A stretch of DNA of 64,000 bases from Pirellulales bacterium (GTDB taxonomy: Bacteria; Planctomycetota; Planctomycetia; Pirellulales; DATAWG01): assembly GCA_036267355.1 (NCBI GenBank), contig DATAWG010000020.1:1-64000 (forward strand). The letters run 5' to 3'. The notes under the pieces were generated by a model. That model did not search any database and was not told the origin of the DNA. It saw only the letters and a program-made list of their open reading frames with translations. Position 1 is the first letter of the stretch. Every line of letters begins with the position of its first letter. Both the position numbers and the translations under genes were made by a program. Positions 36,520-44,947 of the stretch are shown here, one piece after another.

Positions 36520-37731
36520 ATGAACACATCCCACGCGATCGGACTGCACCCGTTTTGCTTTTCCGCACTGACATGCCTGCTCGCTGCCGCTGCTTTGGCG
36601 AGCGGAGCGCCGGCGGCCCGCGCCGCCGACGACCCATCGGCCGATCACCATGCCAAGCGGGCCTTCGTCTACATCGGCCCGTACACCAATGGCACCAGCC
36701 GCGGCATCTATCTGTTTCGCCTGGATCGGGCATCGGGCAAGCTGGAAGCGGCCGGCGTGACGCCCAGCGACAATCCGTCGTATGTGGCGACCGATCCGGC
36801 GCAGCGGCTGCTGTTCGCCGTCGGCGAGATGGATCGTTTTAAGGGGCAGAAAGCGGGCTCGGTCAGCGCGTTTTCCCGCGACCCGGCCACCGGCGCTCTT
36901 TCGCCGCTCAATCAGCAATCGTCCGGCGGCGAAGCTCCCTGCCATCTCGTGGTCGATCACACAGGCAAGAATTTGATCGTCGCCAACTACACCGGCGGCA
37001 GCGTCGAGGTGCTGCCGATCGAAGCCGATGGCCGGCTCGGCCGGCCGAGCGATTTCGTGCAACATCGTGGCGCGGACGCGAATCCGGCGCGGCAGAAAAA
37101 GGCGCATGCGCATGGCGTGGCAATGTCGCCCGACAACCGCTTCGCGCTCGTGGCCGATCTGGGATTGGACCGCGTGTTCGTGTATCGCTTCGACGCCGAG
37201 CATGGAAAAATTTCGCCGAACGATCCGCCGTGGCTGGCCGCCGCGGCGGGGGCCGGCCCGCGGCATCTGGCCTTCCATCCCAACGGAAAATTCGTCTACG
37301 CGATCAACGAACTGAATTCGACGATCGCGCTGATGAGCTACGACGCCGCGCATGGCCGGCTGGAATCGCGGCAAACGATCTCCACGCTGCCGGCCGACGC
37401 CAAACTGCCCAAGACGGGCACCTCCTGCGCCGAACTGGTGGTCCATCCGTCGGGGCGATTTCTATATGGCTCGAATCGCGGCCACGATAGCCTGGCGATG
37501 TTTTCGATCGACCAGCAGACCGGCCGGCTGACGCCGATCGGCTACCAATCGAGCGGCGGCCACACGCCGCGCGGCTTCGACATCGATCCGTCGGGCGATT
37601 GGCTCATCGCGGCGAATCAAGACTCGGCCAATGTGGTCGTGTTTCGGATCGACCGCCAAACGGGCCGACTCATTCCGACGGGCATCACCGTAGAGGTCGA
37701 TAAGCCGGTGTGCGTCAAGATTCTAGAATAG
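36520..37731 (+). CDS. Secreted lactonase, 7-bladed beta-propeller (6-phosphogluconolactonase-like)
   Basis: 403 residues from the ATG at 36520, giving a signal peptide (ALTCLLAAAALASGAPAARAA). Lactonase (Pgl/YbhE) family: FVYIGPYTNGTSRGIYLF at the mature N-terminus, SGGEAPCHLVVDHTGKNLIVANYTGGSV, AHAHGVAMSPDNRFALVADLG, GPRHLAFHPNGKFVYAINELNSTI, and HTPRGFDIDPSGDWLIAANQ. Secretion argues against a role in the cytoplasmic pentose phosphate route; it may act on sugar lactones outside the cytoplasm. Stands alone. Confidence 0.9.
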   Translation: MNTSHAIGLHPFCFSALTCLLAAAALASGAPAARAADDPSADHHAKRAFVYIGPYTNGTSRGIYLFRLDRASGKLEAAGVTPSDNPSYVATDPAQRLLFAVGEMDRFKGQKAGSVSAFSRDPATGALSPLNQQSSGGEAPCHLVVDHTGKNLIVANYTGGSVEVLPIEADGRLGRPSDFVQHRGADANPARQKKAHAHGVAMSPDNRFALVADLGLDRVFVYRFDAEHGKISPNDPPWLAAAAGAGPRHLAFHPNGKFVYAINELNSTIALMSYDAAHGRLESRQTISTLPADAKLPKTGTSCAELVVHPSGRFLYGSNRGHDSLAMFSIDQQTGRLTPIGYQSSGGHTPRGFDIDPSGDWLIAANQDSANVVVFRIDRQTGRLIPTGITVEVDKPVCVKILE

Positions 37732-37769
37732 GGTTTTCGCACGTTCCTCACCCCTCACCCCTCAGTGGA

Positions 37770-37857
37770 TGTGAAAGAATGGGGACAGGCACCTCGTGGA
37801 AAGCCTTTTATTCAGTCTTTTTCGACCGGCCCCGGAGCCAGTCCTCATTCTTTCACA
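37770..37857. repeat. Inverted repeat with GAATGGGGACAGGC arm between convergent genes
   Basis: Arms 37770-37790 and 37837-37857 (21 nt, two mismatches) begin TGTGAAAGAAT. The gap between them is 46 nt. It lies between the lactonase and the giant pilin-like gene. Such GGGGACAGGC ends are common on small mobile or REP-type elements (from memory, not searched). Confidence 0.6.
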
Positions 37858-37880
37858 AGCCCTCACCCCTTACCCTCACC

Positions 37881-40800
37881 CTATTCAATGTACCTCCGCA
37901 GCACGATTGCGCGGTTTACATTGTGGTTTTGGCCGCGTTCGTAGCCGACGGGGATCGAGCGGTCGAAGATGTAGAAGGCGCGATGGCGTTCGACTTCGCC
38001 GGTGTCGGAGCCGAGTTCCTCGCCCAGTTGGTATCCGTCGGGATGGCCCGCGTCGACCGATCCCCACGGCACGGCTTCGAAATAGCCGATCGTCAGCCAC
38101 ACGCCGAACACGTTCGACCGCGTGGTGACATTGTTCGGCAGCCGTTCCAAGCCTTGATAGGCGAAGTAGGAATTGCGCGTGGCGCTATTCCAATCAGAAA
38201 CCGATGTGTTGCCGGCGAATAGCGGCGCCGTCGCGCTGTCGGGCGTCGAGCTGCTGGCCCGCATCAGCGTGGCATTTACATTGGCGTGCATCATCGCCGG
38301 GATCGGCACCAGATCGGCACCGGCGGCCGAGCGGAACGGATTGCCGAAATAGGTCGGCAGCGTCGTCGCCGGATTGACCACTGCGCCGGTCGCGCCGCCG
38401 TCGCAACGACGGCTATCGCAAAGCTGCGCAAACGTGGGAGTCGCGATTCCGTTCATCAGGCAGCTCAACACATTGGCATCGCTGATCGTGTTGAGGTTCA
38501 GCTTGCCCGGCTCGCGATAGTTCGAGACGTAGTTGAACGGCGGCAGGAAGTAGGCCGTCGGGGCGCCGCCGCTGCCATTTGCTTGGAAGTAGGTGGGGTT
38601 CAAATACGTTTCGCAACCGACAAACCGCGAGGGAACCTGCAGATAATCGAATATGCGATACAGATTCCACGACGTGCCTGCGCCATACGAGCTATTTGCC
38701 GAGTTGAAGAAGTTCAGCAAGTGGCCGAACGGGGCGCGGATATTGGCAGCGCCGCCGGGAGCATACGCATTCACTCCCGCCACGGTGAACGGGTTGGTGC
38801 TTGTCGGCGTCGTCGTGCCCGGCGTGTTGAACTCGAACAACAGCCGGTCGGGCGAGCTGGCCGGCACGTTGAGCAATTCCATCGTGCTGGCATAGGGCCG
38901 GGCGTTCCAATCGATCCAGGGGAACGGGTGCTGCGGATCGCCAATGTATTGCGCCGAGACGGCCTGCCCGGCTGCGAGGCCGGCAATCATTCCCGGGCCA
39001 TAGGCTTGGTTCAAATAGCCCAGCGTGTGTTGCAGCCGGTAGGGGAAGTTGGGCTGCGGCGAGGCGGTCGAGGCGGCGATCGGCGTTTGCACTCCGAGCG
39101 AATCGCCCGATTGAATCGGCGACCAGATGTTGTAGGTCGGCGGAGTGGGAAGCGCTTGGGCATTGCTGCCGCCGCGCTGCCGGGTGTTGAAGTAGACGAC
39201 GGGCGAAGTAGCCGGGGTGTCTTGCGGATTGGCGTTGCTCGGCACCTCTTCGCCGTTGAACACCGTCAGATCCATCGGCATCCAATCGACCGTGAGATAC
39301 GGATTCCGCAGCGCGTCGTAGCCCGAGGTCGGATCGGCGAGGCGTTGCAGAAACGCGGTTTTGTAGTTTTGCGTCGTGCCGGTTTTGGTGATCGCGTCCT
39401 TCATCAGCGGGAAAGTGGCGTAGGTCGAGCCGTTTTCCTCGATCGGCTGATCGAGGAAGTATTCGCCCGAGTTTTTCTGCGTCAGATCGCCATACGCGCT
39501 GTAAAGGCCGGTCGACGCGTTGAGCACGGTGGGCTGCGGGTAATAGCTGCCGCTGGCGGGGAGCGGCTCGGAGATGTTGAAGCCGATGCCGACCGTGGTC
39601 TGCCCCGCCATTGCCGTGGAATTGGACCACACCGCGGCAGTCGGCGGATCGGCGGCGACGATCATTCCCACGGCCGCATTTGTCCCCGTCTTGTACGCTC
39701 CCGAGGGCGGGTTGGGGATGCCGTTGGCCGAACCATTCTGGTCGGCAACATAGACCGACGAACTGACCAGGATGGATTGCTTCGGCGCCTGGCCCCACTG
39801 CGGCGTTCCGGCCGTGGAAGTGGTGATGTTGCCGGACGAGCCGACATACGTTGTCGCCCGCGGTCCGATCACGGCATAGCTGCCGGGCGCAACGAGGACA
39901 TCGCCGCTGCGGTTGTAATAGATTTGCGCCCCTGCGGCGGCTTGCCAGCCGGGCGAAAGATTCTGCCGCGTGGCGGCGGGCGGCGGCGTTTGCCCGAGCC
40001 AAATGACGCGCTCGATCGCCACATTCTTGGCGGCGGTGAATAGGTTCATCTGCTGCCAGGGCACGGCGCCAGCGGTCTGATCGGTCGTCGGCTCGAAGGT
40101 GGTCGTATCGGGATTGTTCGCCGACTGGGTCAACATGTCGTCATTCGCATTTGCTATGCGGCTCTGGCTGATGACGATCCGCCACACCGGGCTGCCATCG
40201 GGGGCCATGCGGCCAAGGTCGAGGCAGTATTGCCCGGCGGCATTCTTGGAATAAAGATCCGAGGGCGCGGCGCCTTCATACGTCGCGGTCACCAGCGGGT
40301 TCAAATTCGGATTGCGCGTGCAATTGATTTCGAGGAACCCCGAGCCTTGTGGAATCTCGATCTGGTCGAAGTTCGGCGAGCCGAGCGCTCCGCCGCTGTC
40401 CGGCGGCTTGTCGGCGATCTTATGTGGGCCGTTGGCGCCGTTGTCCCAGGCCGTGTCGCCGATTTTCTTATCGTGGAAGGCGAGCGTCTCGGTCAGCACC
40501 GCGTCGGGCGGCTTGCAGCCCCACACCACGCCGTAGTTCGGCGAGCCTTGGGACGTGTTCCCCGGATCGCCGTCGACCAGCCATCCCTGGTAGCCCTGCT
40601 GATAAATGTCCCATTGGTACACGAACGGCGTCATGATCGATGTCGCATCGCGGAACGAAACGGCGTTGATCGCCCATTGCGCGATGCGGCGGGCGATAAG
40701 CTGCTGCTGCTGAGCGGCTGTCAGTCCGGCTTCGGTCGAATAGCCGGCGAACTGCTGATCCGCAAACAGCATCATCAGGGCGTAAAGCTGCCGGGCCATC

Positions 40801-43136
40801 AATTCGCGGGCCTTCACGCCAACCGGCAGCCTAGTGGTGCTCATCAGCGGATCGGCCGGATTGATCGAGGTGTTCCAGTTGGTGAGATTCAGCGGCACGG
40901 CGGCGGAGAAACCCGAGCTACTTGGATAAATGCCTTCGACCGGATTCCAGGTTTCTGGATTCGCGTCCGGGGCGGATGGACTGTTCGAGCTGATTCCGCC
41001 CGGCGAATCCGGTACGCCGCCGGAGTCGGACCGGCCATTGCCGAACGGCCGATTGATATCCATCCGCAACCCCGCGATCATCTCCGGCGGCAGCAATTTG
41101 GCGATCTCGACTGTATTGCCGACCAGCGTGGGGCAATTCTGCGCGAACTTGGCGTTCAACAGATCGGTGATTCCATAGGCCCGATAACCGTTGGCGGCCA
41201 GTCCGGAGCGAAGGCCGCGCGGGGCTTGCAGGCTGGGGCCCGGATAGTCCCAACTGTCGGTGGTGATCTTGTTGCGCTGATTCGCGTTGGTTTGCACCGA
41301 GGTCAAAATGCTGTAGAGCCGTTGGGGCAGGGTGCGCCGATCGGCGTCGTATTGCCGCAAAATGGGTTCGAGCTCGCCGACGGTGAACGTATTGTCGATC
41401 TGCACTTGCGACACGTAGCGCCCGACGCGGGGCACGCTGCGATCCAGCCGGAGCGAGTAAGGCGCTTCGGCGATCGTGCCGCGGCTTTGAACTTCGTTGC
41501 TCCAATACGTGCTGCTTTGCGGGGTCGAGCCGGGGGTGATGAAGTTCACCTGCCCGCGCGGATCGAGCACCATGAGGCGCCGCCCTTTGAGATCGGGGGG
41601 CGACATGAACGTGGTGAGCGTGGTGAGCGGGTTGTCGGTCTGGGCCGCGACGATCGGATATTCGAACAGCTTGAGCAATTCCAGCGGACGGCAATAGGTC
41701 GTATTCGGCCAGGCCGAGAACGTGGTGGCCGGCGGGCCGCCGTAGCGCCCCGACCAGTTTCCCGTCCCTTCGATGATCGCCTTCACCTCGGCCGCGGAGA
41801 AAATGCCGTTCAGATTGATCTCGGCCGGACCGTAGCCCTGGCCGATCGGCTGGGCGTTGGCGCCGCTGAGGCTGCCGCTGCCAAGGCCGGCGATGGCGGC
41901 CGTGCCGTTCGCCGTGGCCGTGGCGCCGTTTTGAGTCGTGGGATAGACGTTCGTGTCGAAGTTCAACACGCTGCCATGAGCATTGACGTTGATACGGCCA
42001 TCGAGATCGAGAATGCAGGGGGCAACGAGCACCTTGTAAGTGCGGCCGTCGCGGGCCGTCATCACCGGCAGGCCCGGATCGATCCAGATGCTATCGGGAA
42101 CGCCGCCGCCGAGATTATCGACGTCGAACTGGCTTGCCGGATTGCCCGCGGCAAAGCTCGGGTTTGTGTTCGTGACGAACGCTTGATGATCCACCATGTT
42201 GGGTCGGAATGAAATCTTGCGGAGCAACTGCGCGTTGGTGCTCAGGTTCGGAACCTGTGTGTTCCAATAGTTGTAGAGCGCGGGGCGGAAAAACGAGGGA
42301 AGGATGCCCGACTGGCTGATCGTGGTGTTATTGAGCATCAAGCCCAGGTAGCAGTTGTTGTAGTCGGGGGCGGTGTAATCCATATTCGCGCCGCCGGGGC
42401 CGCCGGGGTCGCTGCCATACGTGGCATTGCCCTGAAAACCGACCGGATTGAGCAATAGCGCGTAGGGCCAACTCTGGTTGTTGGTGGTGGAATCCATCTC
42501 CATCGCGTTGTTGGCCGGGTCGGTGGCGTTGGCGGGCGCGGTGTTGTAGCCGCGGCCCATGCCGCAATACGGTCGGCCATTGATGAGAAACGTGTCGTTT
42601 GCCGCGGGGTCGTAGAGTCCCGCATCGGCCTGAAAGCGCATCACAGTCACCGACGGCGAGCTTCCGCCGGCGGAGGCGACGATCCGCGTGCTCAGGCCGG
42701 CGCATTGACCGGTGAGCATCGTGAGCACGCAGCCTTTGTAATAATTCGGCGTGGAGTTGAAAGTCACGGACGTCCCATTGACGTTCAGCCCTGTGGGCGT
42801 GAATTGGAGGAATTGTCCGCCGGCTTGCGGCGTCGGAGTGCCGCTCACGGTGCCGCGGAAGCTGACGTTGCCGTAAATCCCTTCCAACAGGCTCCACGAG
42901 CGGAACGGCGAATGCGGATCGTTCGTGTCGCGGAAGAGCACCATCGCGATTTCGTCGAGCAGAAAATTCGGCGGATCGCTCGAACGCTCGAAGCGCGCTT
43001 CATTCCGCGTCATCGATCGTTCCTTGCTGGCCACGACCGCATAGGTGATCGCCAACAGCAGGAACATGAATAGAACACAGAGCACGACGAGCAGGAGCAC
43101 TCCGTGGCGACGGCGGCGGCGGGGGCGGCGGTACAT
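37881..43136 (-). CDS. Giant pilin-like (PilX/GspK-type N-terminus) protein
   Basis: 1751 residues. A basic leader (11 residues up to His, then Gly12) precedes one hydrophobic helix (VLLLVVLCVLFMFLLLAITYAVV, about 13-35), then SKERSMTRNEAR, as in PilX/GspK minor pilins. Usual GspK is near 330 residues. The remainder is rich in Asn, Pro, Gly, Ser and Thr and has segments such as GGVPDSIWIDPGLPVMTARDG, VAPCILDLDGRINVNAHG and REPGKLNLNTISDANVLSCL. ATG at 43136 directly follows a C-rich tract. It is the last gene of the pilin cluster. Large cassette-type prepilins of Verrucomicrobia are a possible parallel. Function unknown; probably a tip or surface component of the pilus-like machine. Confidence 0.85.
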   Translation of the reverse strand: MYRRPRRRRRHGVLLLVVLCVLFMFLLLAITYAVVASKERSMTRNEARFERSSDPPNFLLDEIAMVLFRDTNDPHSPFRSWSLLEGIYGNVSFRGTVSGTPTPQAGGQFLQFTPTGLNVNGTSVTFNSTPNYYKGCVLTMLTGQCAGLSTRIVASAGGSSPSVTVMRFQADAGLYDPAANDTFLINGRPYCGMGRGYNTAPANATDPANNAMEMDSTTNNQSWPYALLLNPVGFQGNATYGSDPGGPGGANMDYTAPDYNNCYLGLMLNNTTISQSGILPSFFRPALYNYWNTQVPNLSTNAQLLRKISFRPNMVDHQAFVTNTNPSFAAGNPASQFDVDNLGGGVPDSIWIDPGLPVMTARDGRTYKVLVAPCILDLDGRINVNAHGSVLNFDTNVYPTTQNGATATANGTAAIAGLGSGSLSGANAQPIGQGYGPAEINLNGIFSAAEVKAIIEGTGNWSGRYGGPPATTFSAWPNTTYCRPLELLKLFEYPIVAAQTDNPLTTLTTFMSPPDLKGRRLMVLDPRGQVNFITPGSTPQSSTYWSNEVQSRGTIAEAPYSLRLDRSVPRVGRYVSQVQIDNTFTVGELEPILRQYDADRRTLPQRLYSILTSVQTNANQRNKITTDSWDYPGPSLQAPRGLRSGLAANGYRAYGITDLLNAKFAQNCPTLVGNTVEIAKLLPPEMIAGLRMDINRPFGNGRSDSGGVPDSPGGISSNSPSAPDANPETWNPVEGIYPSSSGFSAAVPLNLTNWNTSINPADPLMSTTRLPVGVKARELMARQLYALMMLFADQQFAGYSTEAGLTAAQQQQLIARRIAQWAINAVSFRDATSIMTPFVYQWDIYQQGYQGWLVDGDPGNTSQGSPNYGVVWGCKPPDAVLTETLAFHDKKIGDTAWDNGANGPHKIADKPPDSGGALGSPNFDQIEIPQGSGFLEINCTRNPNLNPLVTATYEGAAPSDLYSKNAAGQYCLDLGRMAPDGSPVWRIVISQSRIANANDDMLTQSANNPDTTTFEPTTDQTAGAVPWQQMNLFTAAKNVAIERVIWLGQTPPPAATRQNLSPGWQAAAGAQIYYNRSGDVLVAPGSYAVIGPRATTYVGSSGNITTSTAGTPQWGQAPKQSILVSSSVYVADQNGSANGIPNPPSGAYKTGTNAAVGMIVAADPPTAAVWSNSTAMAGQTTVGIGFNISEPLPASGSYYPQPTVLNASTGLYSAYGDLTQKNSGEYFLDQPIEENGSTYATFPLMKDAITKTGTTQNYKTAFLQRLADPTSGYDALRNPYLTVDWMPMDLTVFNGEEVPSNANPQDTPATSPVVYFNTRQRGGSNAQALPTPPTYNIWSPIQSGDSLGVQTPIAASTASPQPNFPYRLQHTLGYLNQAYGPGMIAGLAAGQAVSAQYIGDPQHPFPWIDWNARPYASTMELLNVPASSPDRLLFEFNTPGTTTPTSTNPFTVAGVNAYAPGGAANIRAPFGHLLNFFNSANSSYGAGTSWNLYRIFDYLQVPSRFVGCETYLNPTYFQANGSGGAPTAYFLPPFNYVSNYREPGKLNLNTISDANVLSCLMNGIATPTFAQLCDSRRCDGGATGAVVNPATTLPTYFGNPFRSAAGADLVPIPAMMHANVNATLMRASSSTPDSATAPLFAGNTSVSDWNSATRNSYFAYQGLERLPNNVTTRSNVFGVWLTIGYFEAVPWGSVDAGHPDGYQLGEELGSDTGEVERHRAFYIFDRSIPVGYERGQNHNVNRAIVLRRYIE

Positions 43137-43593
43137 GGGAGGGGTCAGGGGTCAGGGGACGGGGGTCAGAGACGCAAATGGAAAGCAATTCGAGTCTTGA
43201 TCGAAGCGAGCGTTCGAGGCCGCAGAGCATTTTTCGAAGTTCGGCCGCCTGGGCAAGGATCGCCTCGATCTGTTCTTTGTCTCCATAGTTCAGTTTGGCT
43301 GCGAGCAGCAATTGCGTTTCGACTTCGGCGAGGGAGCCCGCCGCGATCGACAAATGATGCAAGAACTTTTTCGTACTGCGACGAGTGTTTCCCTCCGCGA
43401 TGTTCGAGGGAATCGATACGGACGCACGTTGAATTTGGCTGGACAGGCCATACAGTTCATGTTTCGGAAATCGCGATGTGAGTCGGTACACATTGGCGGC
43501 AATTTCCATTGACAGTTGCCAAACCTTCAGTTGCCGAAAGTTTGAAATCGGATCTTCACGTCTGCCCTCGTCTCTGATCCCTGGCCCCCCGAC
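43000..43593 (-). CDS. Four-helix-bundle (23S rRNA intervening-sequence-type) protein between pilin genes
   Basis: The frame has clear family features: NFRQLKVWQLSMEIAANVYRLT, YGLSSQIQRASVSIPSNIAEGN, FLHHLSIAAGSLAEVETQLLLA. The start is uncertain: GTG at 43593 is in frame, an ATT precedes SNFRQL at 43548, and an ATG exists at 43653 inside the upstream gene. At its end the frame runs 137 bp into the giant pilin-like gene through a run of prolines coded by the C-rich tract. It may be a displaced gene whose original start and stop were lost. The function of this family is not settled. Confidence 0.6.
   Translation of the reverse strand, partial: VGGPGIRDEGRREDPISNFRQLKVWQLSMEIAANVYRLTSRFPKHELYGLSSQIQRASVSIPSNIAEGNTRRSTKKFLHHLSIAAGSLAEVETQLLLAAKLNYGDKEQIEAILAQAAELRKMLCGLERSLRSRLELLSICVSDPRPLTPDPSHVPPPPPPPSPRSAPARRALCSIHVPAVGDHLCGRGQQGTIDDAE
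43137..43168. repeat. C-rich heptamer tract (CCCCTGA units) before the giant pilin-like gene
   Basis: On the minus-strand sense, CCCCTGA units followed by CCCCTCCC end exactly at the ATG. It also encodes the proline run of the overlapping four-helix frame. Confidence 0.8.
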
Positions 43594-43606
43594 CCCCGGC
43601 CCCTTC

Positions 43607-44947
43607 CTAGTTCGTCCACAGCGACGGCCCCTCCAGGCGCACGGTTCGTTCATACACCGCGCAGGCGCCGTCGTAGATGAATGCGTACATGCTGCCGGAG
43701 GAGACCAGGGGCAGATTCAAATCGGTGCCGGCCACGGTGACGTTTCTCGTCCACGAACTGCCCGACCCGGCTTGCGGCCCGGCGTTGAGGATGCGATACC
43801 AGCGAAACATCGGCCGCGTCAGAGTGCCGTAGGTGGCCGATGGGCTGAACGTGGTGATCTTGCCGTTGCTGTCGGCGGGCACGTCCTTTTGCATCCAGCC
43901 GAGCATCAGGCACTCGCCGACGCGGAGATTGAGCGCGGCCGACGACGAACCGCTGAGCGTAATGTCGCCGCCGCCGTAGCCGCTGCCGCCGACGGCCGTC
44001 ACCTGGCATGCCCGCTCGGTAGGCGGGTTCGGAGCCGCGGCCGTGTAGGGCGATTGGGCAAATTGCCGTTGATTGAACACCACGACCGACATCGTCATCA
44101 GGTTGCGATTTTCGGTGGGCTGCCAATCGCCGTAGACGGGCACGAGCGTCAGCATCCACGAATATTGGCCGATGAATTCGCGCTTCGTACTGATCGAGTT
44201 GTAGCCGCCGGTGGGGAGCAGGTCGTCGTTGGTGGTCGAGATCGTGAATTTCATGTCGTCTTCCGACACGCAGGCCTGCGCCGCCGGCGAGCTGAACGCC
44301 GTGCCGGCGCTCGTCGTCGAAAGCGAAACGCCGGAGCCGAGCGAGCCGATCGTCAGCCGCGGCATCGTCGCTTGGCCGCCGCTTGCGAACGTCGTCACCG
44401 TGTTGCCGAATGCCGCCACCATCAAGGGATCGATTGCCACGGGCTGCAGATTCGGCTGGCCCACGGCGCTGGCGGTGGGGAAGGTCGTCGAGCCGTTCGA
44501 CGTGGTCATGTAATACGAGCCGCCGGTGGTGAGCCACGATTCGGCGTGCAGCATTCCCCGGGCACGGTCTTCGCGAACGACCGCCTGCCCGAGAATGGCC
44601 TTGTGGTCATCGACATTGGCCCGCTGCGCCTGCAGCGCTCCGACCGACACCAGCGCCCCGACGCCGATCAGTCCGATGCCTAGCACCATGACGGCGATCA
44701 TCACTTCCAGCAGCGTAATGCCGCGGCGGGAAGAAGCGAGGGGCGAGGGGCGGGGGAAGAAGGCGCGAAACCGCAAGCGCGGCGGAGGACCAAGCGGCGT
44801 GGCACCGCGCTTGCGGTTTCGCGCGTCCGTCGGAACGGGTACTATTTTTCCTACCCAACGGCGCGCTGCGCAGGCAATCCCCGCCCCTCGCCCCTCGCCC
44901 CCCGTCCCTCGCCCCTTCCTGTAGCCTGTAGCCTCTAGCCTGTTCAT
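43607..44947 (-). CDS. Prepilin-like protein (PilV/GspI type) with 76-residue repeat-encoded leader
   Basis: 446 residues. The ATG at 44947 is chosen for a GGAGG six bases upstream and because it overlaps the TGA of the previous gene (TGATG), implying coupled translation. The cleavage site is ASSRRG then ITLLEVMIAVMVLG at residues 71-90, so the leader is 76 residues instead of about 6-20. The leader is encoded by a heptamer tract (RKGRGTGGEGRGAG) and by both arms of the GCTCGCTTGCGG palindrome (DARNRKR and PRLRFRAF). After the hydrophobic helix the protein is Thr/Ser/Gly rich, as in PilV-like minor pilins. Confidence 0.85.
   Translation of the reverse strand: MNRLEATGYRKGRGTGGEGRGAGIACAARRWVGKIVPVPTDARNRKRGATPLGPPPRLRFRAFFPRPSPLASSRRGITLLEVMIAVMVLGIGLIGVGALVSVGALQAQRANVDDHKAILGQAVVREDRARGMLHAESWLTTGGSYYMTTSNGSTTFPTASAVGQPNLQPVAIDPLMVAAFGNTVTTFASGGQATMPRLTIGSLGSGVSLSTTSAGTAFSSPAAQACVSEDDMKFTISTTNDDLLPTGGYNSISTKREFIGQYSWMLTLVPVYGDWQPTENRNLMTMSVVVFNQRQFAQSPYTAAAPNPPTERACQVTAVGGSGYGGGDITLSGSSSAALNLRVGECLMLGWMQKDVPADSNGKITTFSPSATYGTLTRPMFRWYRILNAGPQAGSGSSWTRNVTVAGTDLNLPLVSSGSMYAFIYDGACAVYERTVRLEGPSLWTN
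44762..44826. repeat. Palindromic repeat, GCTCGCTTGCGGTTTCGCGC family, inside a prepilin leader
   Basis: Paired arms 44762-44782 and 44805-44825 lie within the coding sequence of the PilV-like leader, upstream of the cleavage-site codons. Confidence 0.85.
44881..44922. repeat. C/G-rich heptamer tract inside a prepilin leader
   Basis: CCCCTCGC-type units coding for Gly/Arg-rich residues 11-23 of the PilV-like prepilin. Confidence 0.8.

Noticed and set aside
38286-42212. Long plus-strand open frames (585 and 660 codons) opposite the giant pilin-like gene
   Set aside because: Arg/Gly/His-rich translations without family features; they mirror the codons of the minus-strand gene, which has a leader, helix and cluster context.
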